Origin: Acidobacteriaceae bacterium
GTDB taxonomy: Bacteria; Acidobacteriota; Terriglobia; Terriglobales; Acidobacteriaceae
Direction: 5' to 3'
NCBI GenBank assembly: GCA_003133425.1
Contig: PKXI01000427.1
Span: forward strand, 1-5,285
Length of the DNA: 5,285 bases
Under the pieces are notes generated by a model. The model did no database searches, was not told where the DNA came from, and was given only the letters and a program-made list of their open reading frames with translations. Below, piece by piece: positions 1 to 5,244 of this stretch. Every line of letters begins with the position of its first letter. The first letter of the stretch is position 1. A program made the translations under genes and the position numbers.

Positions 1-692
1 CTGCCACTGAGCCCGCCGGGGCCAAGTCCACCGCCGCCACCGCGACCGCCGCTGGGGCCACCGCCTCCAGGACCGCCTCCGGGACCACTAGGACCTCCGG
101 GTCCACCCTGACCGCCGGAGAGGGCAGCGGCTGTTCCCGTCAGTTTGGGGCCGATGCCGATTGACTTGCTGACCCTGAGGTTCATGCTGAACTGGCCCGG
201 TCCGGTACCGACGTTATAGGGAATGCGGGTCTGATCCCACGAGGGGTTGAGGTCGAAGGTGCCGTAGCTGGTCTTCAAAATATCGGTGCTGGAAGTAGTG
301 GCATACGCGGGACGATCGTTGAACTGGTTGTCGCCGTTGAGGTCCTGGCCGATGGTGATGTTGAAAGGCGCACCGGAGTTTGTGACCAGCATGGGGCTGA
401 TGGAGACTCCGAAGGGAGCCTGGAGATTGCCGCCAAGCAGGAATTTGTTGCGGACGTCGAAGCTGGCACGGCCGTAGTCGGCGCTGGGGTTGGTCTGGTT
501 GGAGGGGAAGTAGCCCGCTCCGGATGTATCGGCGTTGGCGAAGTTCAGCATGTAGAAGCCGAAGAGCGAGATGCGCTTTGCGCGAACGGTGTAGTTGAGC
601 ATGAGCTGGTTCTGGTTGTACACACCGCCGGACTGGTACTGGTAGATGTTCTGGTTGATGCCGTTGGGACGCGTGCCGGTGCCGGTTGCCGC
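1..692 (-). pseudogene. TonB-dependent receptor (Oar-like), C-terminal fragment, 5' end lost
   Basis: One open minus-strand frame of about 230 codons reads from near 692 to the left edge. It has the texture of the outer-membrane barrel of acidobacterial TonB-dependent, Oar-like receptors: RPNGINQNIYQYQSGGVYNQ near 620-675, then YGRASFDVRNKFLLGGNL, LVTNSGAPFNITIGQDLNGD, NDRPAYATT and FSMNLRVSKSIGIGPK. From about 118 down to the edge the frame is almost all Gly, Pro, Ser and Arg, a low-complexity loop often seen just before the last strands of these receptors. Such proteins are usually around 1000 residues and import large substrates across the outer membrane using TonB energy. The plug and most of the barrel are missing: upstream of ~690 the sequence becomes a transposase fragment in another frame. 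The true C terminus lies outside the window. No start codon, signal peptide or promoter remains, so it is probably not expressed as a receptor. Family is fairly sure; substrate unknown. Confidence 0.82.
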
Positions 693-1204
693 GTCTTGGT
701 GTAGTTGAGAAGCCGCTCGCGATAACGCTGGGTCTTGCGCAGGTTGTACAGATGAGCCACGGAGATCGCCGCCAGCCGCGCATACTGCTGGTTGCCGTAG
801 AGCTGAACTTCCCGCTCCAGAATGCGCCGTGTAGCCGGACCGCTCAAGCTCTCGTGCGCCTCATCGACCCCAGCCAGCAGCTCGATGTCGGCCCGCGTAT
901 AGCGCTGGGGGAAACGGCGCCGCCGGTAGATGGTTGCCTGGACGCGACCAGTGGCTGTGTAGCGGCCGATCAGCCGCGTCACCTGCGATCGGCTCATCCC
1001 GGTCATCTTCTCTATGTAGCGCCGCACCAGACCCCGCGCCGCCTTGCCTTGCAGGCCATACTCCTGCTGGACGAGCACTCGCTCCACCCAGCCATAGACC
1101 TGCTGACGGCCTTGGCTCGCAAACCGGATGTCCTCGCTGGCCTCAACAAACCGGCCAATCGCTTCCAAGCTCAACTTCTCTGCTTCGTGCACGCTGATGT
1201 TCAA
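687..1204 (-). pseudogene. DDE-type transposase/integrase, N-terminal fragment of an IS element
   Basis: About 172 residues from a TTG start at 1204 resemble the N-terminal half of the integrase-core (rve) transposases common in Acidobacteria. A helix-turn-helix-like segment lies near residues 60-85 (YIEKMTGMSRSQVTRLIGRY), where the terminal-repeat DNA would be bound. A basic stretch, YRRRRFPQRYTRADIELL, follows near 93-110, and the fragment ends in LYNLRKTQRYRERLLNYTKT. In full-length relatives an Asp-Asp-Glu catalytic domain follows this point. Here the frame instead runs into receptor DNA, read out of frame as Pro/Ala/Arg/Thr/Ser-rich junk until a stop at 545. Without the catalytic domain it cannot transpose. 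The start is uncertain: TTG 1204 has GGAG only about 2 nt upstream, while an ATG 10 nt further up is out of frame. The IS end should lie between 1205 and about 1330, but I could not define a terminal inverted repeat. An assignment to IS481 is possible but not firm. Confidence 0.8.
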
Positions 1205-1282
1205 TCTCCAGCATGCCTAACCCTTCAGGCTCATCTTGTGTTGGAAGAGAGTAACGACGGCCGACGTTGCCTTTCTCATGCT

Positions 1283-2551
1283 ATGATCCTGGCCTCGTAC
1301 TTTCGAAAAGAAACGAGGCGTGCTTTGATCGTTGCGAATCTATTGCAGAATGCGTCGTTCGAGTCGTCGTCGGCCGGCTGGCGCGCGAATAACCTTGCGA
1401 GCGCGGTGAACCTCCAGCAGTACAAATCCTCGCACTATCCTGCCCCCTTCTCCTCCTATGTCGGATCCGGGTTCCTGGAGATGAACACGAGCCAGCCCGG
1501 GGGTTCGGTCGCTCAGGATGTGACGATCTCCACTCAGCCCGGGCAAAGCTTCTCGTTCTCGGTGTGGTTGCGTGCTGCGCCGGGCCAGAATCCGGTTTCG
1601 GGATCGGTCGCCTTGTGGGGCCTCGGCGGCACTCAGGAGAACGGCTCGACCAACTTCACTGTCGGTCAGGCGTGGACGCTGGTCACTGCCGCTGTCGACG
1701 TGCAGAACTCCGGTCACACCAGCCTGCGGGCCGAGATCTACATGACCACAACCGGCGCCAACTTCGACGCATGTGGCGCGCATGTTCCCTTGGTAGCCAC
1801 CGTCCCAGCCCCGGGCGCGGGGCTGGGCAGCAACTCCAACTACTTACTCAGCAACTGCTCGAATATCACTGGCCTTTCGGTGACCATCGATGTGACCCAG
1901 GCCATCGCCGGCAGCGACGGGTTCGGCTTTCAGGTGAATTGCTACTCCGGGAGCAAAGATTTCGACGGAGCACAGCAATACCTGATTTATCTGAGCCCCA
2001 GTGGCAGCCCGCAGCTGACGGCGATGGTGGATAACTGGCACACCACCAGCAGCCAGTTGATCAACACGCAACCCGAGCTAGCCAGCCTGCCCAGCCACAC
2101 CTTGCCGGCCGGGTACAAGCTGAAGATCTCGCTTTCGAATGATTCAAGCGGGAACATCACGGGGGCTACCTACCAGGCGTGGGACAATAACGGCAACTCG
2201 ATTGGGGAGGTGACCATCACCTTGCTCTCGCTTAGCGGGGTGACACAGGCTGACTTGGCACCGATCGTCTCCTTCCAGTTGAACCTTGTGGATTATCTCA
2301 ACGGAAACAATACAGTGCTGTCTTCAGGAGCGGGGCTCATCATTTATTCAGCGACGAGCGATATGACGGTTCTGAACACCGAACCCTCGTGTGTGGATTT
2401 TGACTTCTCGACGGAAGAGACCGCCAACAGTCAATATGGCCTGCTGTCATCGACCGTCAGCGAGAGCTACACACAGTCGTTCAATTACGTCCCAGGTGGA
2501 GCGTCGATCAGGAAGATCTCCAAGGTGATGCACGTAACCAAGGGCGGGTGA
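1283..2551 (+). CDS. CenC/CBM4_9-like domain protein with C-terminal domain of unknown function
   Basis: The product is 422 residues from ATG 1283. Residues ~19-162 look like a CenC-type carbohydrate-binding jelly roll: NLLQNASFESSSAGW at the start, FSFSVWLRAAPG near 91-101, WTLVTAAVDV near 131-140, and a closing TGANFD near 158-162. Residues ~180-400 form a second domain, opening LGSNSNYLLSNCSNITGLSV, then DGFGFQVNCYSGSKDFDGAQ, TAMVDNW, LPAGYKLKISLSNDSSGNI, ADLAPIVSFQLNLV and VLSSGAGLIIYSA. I recall similar ~250-residue bacterial hypothetical proteins but no function. It has four Cys (164, 192, 220, 370), compatible with disulfides. No signal peptide is visible, odd for a protein of this type, so the original N terminus may be lost. 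The start is uncertain: ATG 1283 has no good ribosome site, whereas TTG 1325 (408 residues) has GAGG 6 nt upstream. The frame stays open back to 686, but that part is antisense to the transposase. A glycan-binding surface or extracellular role is inferred. Confidence 0.72.
   Translation: MILASYFRKETRRALIVANLLQNASFESSSAGWRANNLASAVNLQQYKSSHYPAPFSSYVGSGFLEMNTSQPGGSVAQDVTISTQPGQSFSFSVWLRAAPGQNPVSGSVALWGLGGTQENGSTNFTVGQAWTLVTAAVDVQNSGHTSLRAEIYMTTTGANFDACGAHVPLVATVPAPGAGLGSNSNYLLSNCSNITGLSVTIDVTQAIAGSDGFGFQVNCYSGSKDFDGAQQYLIYLSPSGSPQLTAMVDNWHTTSSQLINTQPELASLPSHTLPAGYKLKISLSNDSSGNITGATYQAWDNNGNSIGEVTITLLSLSGVTQADLAPIVSFQLNLVDYLNGNNTVLSSGAGLIIYSATSDMTVLNTEPSCVDFDFSTEETANSQYGLLSSTVSESYTQSFNYVPGGASIRKISKVMHVTKGG
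1292..1319 (+). promoter_or_regulatory. Hairpin covering a candidate ribosome binding site
   Basis: GCCTCGT (1292-1298) pairs perfectly with ACGAGGC (1313-1319). Inside, CTTT (1300-1303) can pair with AAAG (1307-1310). The right arm contains GAGG (1315-1318), the best Shine-Dalgarno-like element near the start of the following gene, 6 nt before TTG 1325. If the transcript starts upstream, folding would hide this site. It could also be a structure at the end of the old IS element. The pairing is directly visible; the regulatory role is inference. Confidence 0.35.
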
Positions 2552-2575
2552 GCCGGAAACGGTTGTTCGACAAAA

Positions 2576-2610
2576 GTGCAATGCTGTCCGCTCTGAGGGC
2601 TGCATTGCGC
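2576..2610 (+). terminator. Weak terminator-like hairpin after the CBM-domain gene
   Basis: GCAATGC (2578-2584) pairs with GCATTGC (2602-2608) across a 17-nt loop. Two more outer pairs, one of them T-G, extend it to 2576/2610. It starts 25 nt after the stop codon at 2551. The following bases (TCTTGTCATT) are only mildly T-rich, so efficient intrinsic termination is doubtful. Confidence 0.3.
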
Positions 2611-2612
2611 TC

Positions 2613-2987
2613 TTGTCATTAGGGTGGGATTGCCTGCCTCAGGCGTCCGATGAAAAGGTACAGTTTGGCGTTCTCTCATCCTTGATGACACTGCGCACGA
2701 TGGAACTTGGCATTCGGATAACGTTGGGTGCGCAGCGGGACCAGGTGCTGCGGCTGATGCTGCTGGATGGACTCCAGCCGGCGCTGTTCGGACTTGTACT
2801 GGGCCTCGCTCTGAGCGAGGCGGCAACACGGGTGGTGCAGTCCATGCTTTACGGAATGAAGCCTCTCGATCCGCTGGTATTTGCGCTGGCTGCTGTCACC
2901 TTGTTGGCGGTAGCAACCCTTGCCTGTATCACTTCTGCGTGGAGAGCTTCGCGCCTCGACCCTGTACAAGCGCTAAGAGCTGAGTAG
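2613..2987 (+). pseudogene. MacB/FtsX-type ABC transporter permease, C-terminal remnant
   Basis: Read from TTG 2613 the frame gives 124 residues, but family resemblance begins only around residue 25-28. The block RTMELGIRITLGAQRDQVLR (28-47) matches the conserved cytoplasmic motif of MacB-type permeases (usually RTxEIGIRMALGA). Two membrane helices follow (about 55-73 and 88-108), with MLYGMKPLDP between them, and the protein closes with the typical WRASRLDPVQALRAE. In intact MacB-like permeases of roughly 400-800 residues this is the last ~95 residues of the FtsX domain. They usually work with an ATPase in macrolide, lipoprotein or peptide export, or belong to the duplicated orphan permeases numerous in Acidobacteria. 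The periplasmic domain, first helix and any ATPase partner are absent, and residues 1-24 are unrelated. I therefore call it a 5'-truncated gene fragment. The stop at 2985-2987 is the natural C terminus. The lost partner and substrate cannot be told. Confidence 0.78.
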
Positions 2988-3079
2988 GCGTGACACTGGA
3001 CTAGGTTGATGCTAAATCGCAATGCACTCACCGAAGTCGGATAAGTCCTCAAAAGTCGGCCTAGGTCCTGCGATCCCAC

Positions 3080-3124
3080 CGCCGAGCGGAGGTTGGACGA
3101 TTAGAGGCACTCGGCGTCCAACCT
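3080..3124. repeat. 10-bp perfect inverted repeat with an overlapping competing stem
   Basis: AGGTTGGACG (3090-3099) is perfectly complementary to CGTCCAACCT (3115-3124), giving a 10-bp stem with a 15-nt loop. A second perfect 7-bp pairing, CGCCGAG (3080-3086) with CTCGGCG (3110-3116), uses part of the loop and two bases of the long stem, so the two folds compete. It could be a small-RNA or attenuator structure, a transposon end or a protein-binding palindrome. There is no T-tract on either side, so it is not a standard terminator. Confidence 0.6.
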
Positions 3125-3128
3125 GACC

Positions 3129-3149
3129 TTGGGTAGATCTTTCACCCAA
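3129..3149. repeat. 6-bp hairpin next to the long inverted repeat
   Basis: TTGGGT (3129-3134) pairs with ACCCAA (3144-3149) over a 9-nt loop, only 4 nt after the preceding stem. The two hairpins together form a compact double stem-loop. Six pairs alone would be unremarkable; the tight spacing is what makes it worth marking. Confidence 0.4.
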
Positions 3150-3347
3150 CCGGAGGAATCTGTCGTTCGTCATCATGCCGGTTAATCGTTCAGAGAGTCC
3201 AGTGCCCCGGGTGGTCCTGCTCCGGCTGAAAGGATCCTCCCTTGCCAGGTCCGCCGCCATTGGATCTCAAAAAGTGTGCGACAGGTTGTGCCACAGATTT
3301 CGCGCTAATGGGCGTTATTGCCCGTCATGACGTTTTCTGCCCAAAAG

Positions 3348-3392
3348 CAAAGCCCGCTGAAATACCGGGCTTTAGCGGAAGGTATCTGGTAG
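3348..3392. repeat. 45-bp direct repeat, left copy
   Basis: This copy matches 5200-5244 at 38 of 45 positions without gaps: the first 17 bases are identical (CAAAGCCCGCTGAAATA), then AGCGGAAG and the final CTGGTAG are shared. Weaker similarity seems to continue to the left, where CATGA occurs in both copies with a 3-nt length difference. In the right copy the last six bases belong to the 3' end of a tRNA-Glu gene. Here no tRNA follows, since the bases after 3392 do not fold as a T-arm. Confidence 0.75.
3349..3373 (-). terminator. Intrinsic terminator-like hairpin within the left repeat
   Basis: AAAGCCCG (3349-3356) pairs perfectly with CGGGCTTT (3366-3373) across a 9-nt loop. Read on the minus strand the stem is followed by GCTTTTGG, a short T-run, so it fits best as a minus-strand terminator, with possible weaker action on plus. 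No gene ends directly at it on either strand, which suggests it was copied or left behind from a tRNA-like context. Confidence 0.5.
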
Positions 3393-3566
3393 ACCAAATG
3401 CTCGCAGATTGGAACCAGACCATGAGCCAATTGTCCCGCCTGATGAGTTCTAACGGTCTCGACCATGTCTGCATATACGAATCCCTCTGCTCCGTTGTGC
3501 GCGTGCCCAGGGGAGCAGTACAATCCTAAGAAACCGACATCGAAAAATGAGATTCCGGTTTATGCC

Positions 3567-3594
3567 TTGATCATGGCGACACACCTTGTATACG
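3567..3594 (+). promoter_or_regulatory. Candidate sigma70-type promoter for the PagL-like gene
   Basis: TTGATC (3567-3572) and TATACG (3589-3594) each match four of six consensus bases and are separated by 16 nt. Transcription would start near 3601, leaving a leader of only about 14 nt before the TTG start at 3615. Weak matches, so a guess based on position. Confidence 0.25.
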
Positions 3595-3614
3595 CCGGCT
3601 GAGTTGGAGGCCCA

Positions 3615-4385
3615 TTGTCCAGCGATCGAGTTTGTAAATCAGCATCCACTCATTTGCTTGAGCGTTCTTTTGCCTGCAATATTCTCCTCAATAGCCTTTC
3701 CATTCTGGCCGCGCTCAGCCTTCTTGGGTCGCAAGCCTCACAATCCCAAAATACAGAGACGCCACCAAAGGACAGGAATCAGGTCAAGCAGCCTGTGGAA
3801 CGCGAAATTGTCTGGGAGGGATTGGCTTCCTACGGCAATTACAAGATCTTTGCGACCGAGGGCGGAACCAAAATCTACACAAGCGGGTTCGAATACGACC
3901 GCCATTCCTGGGGCTACTTCCTGCGCGCGCGGGTGGACTACGTGGCAGAGTTTCTGCCCTTGGTTCTTTTCAATCAACTCGCCGACACCAATTATTTTGG
4001 CAATCCGCTAACACCGCCCTCACCCAATCGGAGGCTCTTGTACGGTATGGAGTTTACGCCGATCGGCTTGCGCATGATGTGGCGGGACAACAAGGCAATC
4101 AAGCCCTACTTGCTTTTCAAGGGCGGAATGCTCGTCCTTGATCATAAGGCGATTTCGGACCATGGGACCTATGAGAACTTCAGTATGCAGAATGGACTTG
4201 GCGTGCAAATCAGGCTGAAGAAGCGCGTGGATCTGCGCCTGGGCCTATGGAGCGATTTTCATTTTTCAGACGGCTTTATTGTTCCAATCAATCCCGGCAC
4301 CGACATGATGAATGCGAACTGGGGAATCAGTTACCATCTCAAAGCACAGGAAGCCGGTCAGCACCACCGATTCCCTAGGTTATAG
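3615..4385 (+). CDS. PagL-like acyloxyacyl hydrolase family protein, outer membrane
   Basis: The product is 256 residues from TTG 3615, which has GGAGG (3606-3610) 4 nt upstream. A second in-frame TTG at 3654 (residue 14) would give a more usual signal-peptide length. The hydrophobic core NILLNSLSILAALSLLGSQA (22-41) suggests export, with cleavage near residue 41. The mature part resembles acidobacterial PagL/acyloxyacyl hydrolase relatives: MEFTPIGLRMMWR (145-157), KPYLLFKGGML (163-173), then FHFSDGF (215-221) and INPGTD (225-230). PagL is an outer-membrane barrel that removes the 3-O acyl chain of lipid A using a His-x-Ser pair. His216 and Ser218 fit that motif. The family's downstream acidic residue may be Asp230 rather than Glu, so activity is not certain. 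The C-terminal tail after HLKAQ (about 15 residues) is extra and does not end in the usual aromatic residue. The gene stands alone and is convergent with the next one. Confidence 0.68.
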   Translation: MSSDRVCKSASTHLLERSFACNILLNSLSILAALSLLGSQASQSQNTETPPKDRNQVKQPVEREIVWEGLASYGNYKIFATEGGTKIYTSGFEYDRHSWGYFLRARVDYVAEFLPLVLFNQLADTNYFGNPLTPPSPNRRLLYGMEFTPIGLRMMWRDNKAIKPYLLFKGGMLVLDHKAISDHGTYENFSMQNGLGVQIRLKKRVDLRLGLWSDFHFSDGFIVPINPGTDMMNANWGISYHLKAQEAGQHHRFPRL

Positions 4386-4471
4386 GCGCTGAGGCGCTCT
4401 CAAGAACGGATTCCCGCTTAGAGATTTTCGTTTCCCTGGTCTTTTCTTTACTTCTTTTCCGGCTATCGAAT

Positions 4472-5047
4472 CTAGAACTGCCAGACCAATCCGCTTGAGA
4501 TGCGACCGAAGTTTGTGGGCATGCCGGGGAGCCGGTATGGGATGGCGATATGCGGACCTCCGAGGTTGAAATAGGCGTACTGATAACCGCCGCTTACGCG
4601 GAAAGCAAAATGACGCGTGAGCGGCGTGTCCAGGCCAGCGCCCGCAAGCGTTGAAATTGAGGCTGTATAACCGATTGTCTGGTTTGGCCCCCAATTACTG
4701 TTCAACCCGGCTTCTCCCAGCAACCCCTCCACAAAGACGGACTCCTTTCTGAAACGCCAGGAATATTGCCCGCCACCCATGATGAAGAGTGCGTGTTGCG
4801 GCGCGCCCAGGTTGGAGCCTCTGTATGCGTAGGTTTCGAGCTTGAAGCGCAAGCTGTGCCAGGGCGGGAAGGCGAAGGAGGCATCCCATCCATTCAGCGG
4901 CTGGGGCGATCTAGGTGCTGCGTTGAACGAGTTGGAGAAGTAGCTATAGCCGCCGTAGACCTGGTGTCGCACGGAGACCTCAGACTGTGCGTGGAGGGCG
5001 GACGACATGTTCACAAGTGCGATCGCCAACAGGAGACGGAACGGCAT
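4472..5047 (-). CDS. Small outer-membrane beta-barrel protein, function unknown
   Basis: The product is 191 residues from ATG 5047. GGAG sits 7 nt upstream (plus positions 5055-5058), so the start is well supported. Residues 1-20 (MPFRLLLAIALVNMSSALHA) form a clear Sec signal peptide, with cleavage likely after Ala20. The mature ~171 residues alternate polar and aromatic residues in short segments: VYGGYSYFSNSF (30-41), LRFKLETYAYRG (66-77), ALFIMGGGQYSWRF (86-99), SVFVEGLLGEAG (103-114), FAFRVSGGYQYAYF (147-160). The chain ends in LVWQF, with the terminal Phe expected for recognition by the BAM complex. The size suits an eight-stranded barrel of the OmpA-like or OMP_b-brl type common in Acidobacteria. 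There is no peptidoglycan-binding domain and no catalytic motif I can recognise. It faces the PagL-like gene tail to tail across 86 bp, and lies downstream of tRNA-Glu on the same strand but behind a likely terminator, so it probably has its own promoter. Confidence 0.8.
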   Translation of the reverse strand: MPFRLLLAIALVNMSSALHAQSEVSVRHQVYGGYSYFSNSFNAAPRSPQPLNGWDASFAFPPWHSLRFKLETYAYRGSNLGAPQHALFIMGGGQYSWRFRKESVFVEGLLGEAGLNSNWGPNQTIGYTASISTLAGAGLDTPLTRHFAFRVSGGYQYAYFNLGGPHIAIPYRLPGMPTNFGRISSGLVWQF

Positions 5048-5111
5048 TCAGGGACTCCAGATGGTTTGTTACCAACGATCCTAATCCCATCCATCCCATC
5101 TGGCCAGTTTG

Positions 5112-5127
5112 GCTGATGAGAATCAGC
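5112..5127 (-). promoter_or_regulatory. Small perfect hairpin in the upstream region of the barrel gene
   Basis: GCTGAT (5112-5117) and ATCAGC (5122-5127) form a 6-bp stem closed by a 4-nt loop, 65 nt upstream of the ATG at 5047. Depending on where transcription starts it would be in the leader RNA or be an operator-like palindrome. No function can be assigned. Confidence 0.3.
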
Positions 5128-5199
5128 ACGCCGGAGATCAGCCACAAAGGATTGAGTGAATTCCGCCCAGTGAACATGAGCAGACTTCCCGCGCAAAGC

Positions 5200-5244
5200 C
5201 AAAGCCCGCTGAAATAGAGAGCTCTAGCGGAAGATGGCTGGTAG
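5200..5244. repeat. 45-bp direct repeat, right copy, overlapping the tRNA-Glu 3' end
   Basis: Partner of 3348-3392 (38 of 45 positions equal). The last six bases (5239-5244) are the encoded CCA, the discriminator base and two acceptor-stem bases of the tRNA-Glu gene on the minus strand. The rest is the tRNA's downstream region, including its probable terminator. The arrangement is like the attachment-site duplication left by tRNA-targeted integration, but divergence is high and no integrase gene is present in between. Confidence 0.7.
5206..5230 (-). terminator. Probable terminator of the tRNA-Glu transcript
   Basis: CCGCT (5206-5210) pairs with AGCGG (5226-5230), with a short inner AGA/TCT stem (5216-5218 with 5223-5225). 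On the minus strand the stem is followed by GCTTTGGCTTTG, moderately T-rich. It begins 8 nt after the CCA end of the tRNA, the usual place for a tRNA terminator. The stem is weaker than that of the left repeat copy. Confidence 0.4.

Larger units (their letters stand above)
2988..3614. other. 627-bp stretch without a convincing gene, rich in inverted repeats
   Basis: No frame here shows a recognisable protein domain, and both strands have several overlapping short frames typical of noncoding DNA. It contains a near-tandem repeat (AAGTCGG at 3034-3040 and 3053-3059, each followed by a GTCCT), strong inverted repeats at 3080-3149, a terminator-like hairpin at 3349-3373, one copy of a 45-bp repeat (3348-3392), and a weak promoter before the next gene. 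One short frame (3175-3330, 51 codons, ending CHRFRANGRYCPS) is mentioned among the findings. Confidence 0.6.

Noticed and set aside
214..783. 189-codon minus-strand frame rich in Arg, His, Gln and Pro
   Set aside because: It is an out-of-frame reading of the TonB-dependent receptor and transposase fragments. The composition is typical of a shadow frame.
686..1282. Long plus-strand open frame upstream of the CBM-domain gene
   Set aside because: It is exactly antisense to the transposase fragment, whose protein sequence is clearly family-like. The plus frame lacks any domain and is open by GC-rich codon bias.
1340..1783. 147-codon minus-strand frame
   Set aside because: Antisense to the CenC-like domain, with no recognisable motif or ribosome site.
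3080..3124. Classical H-type pseudoknot from the interleaved stems
   Set aside because: With both stems formed there would be no linker between the 3' arms to cross a 7-bp stem, so simultaneous pairing is sterically unlikely. Mutually exclusive folds are more reasonable.
3012..3260. 82-codon minus-strand frame across the inverted repeats
   Set aside because: No family resemblance, and it spans the strong stem-loops, which better explain the region.
3382..3460. Eroded tRNA gene next to the left repeat copy
   Set aside because: GGTTCCAAT looks like a T-loop on the minus strand, but the flanking bases do not pair as a T-stem and the distance to the CTACCA end is about 5 nt too long.
3242..3529. 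95-codon plus-strand frame
   Set aside because: Contains the terminator hairpin and the 45-bp repeat. No domain, and the start is not supported.
3586..4011. 141-codon plus-strand frame overlapping the PagL-like gene
   Set aside because: It overlaps the better supported frame that has a signal peptide and the PagL-like motifs. Its own sequence has no domain.
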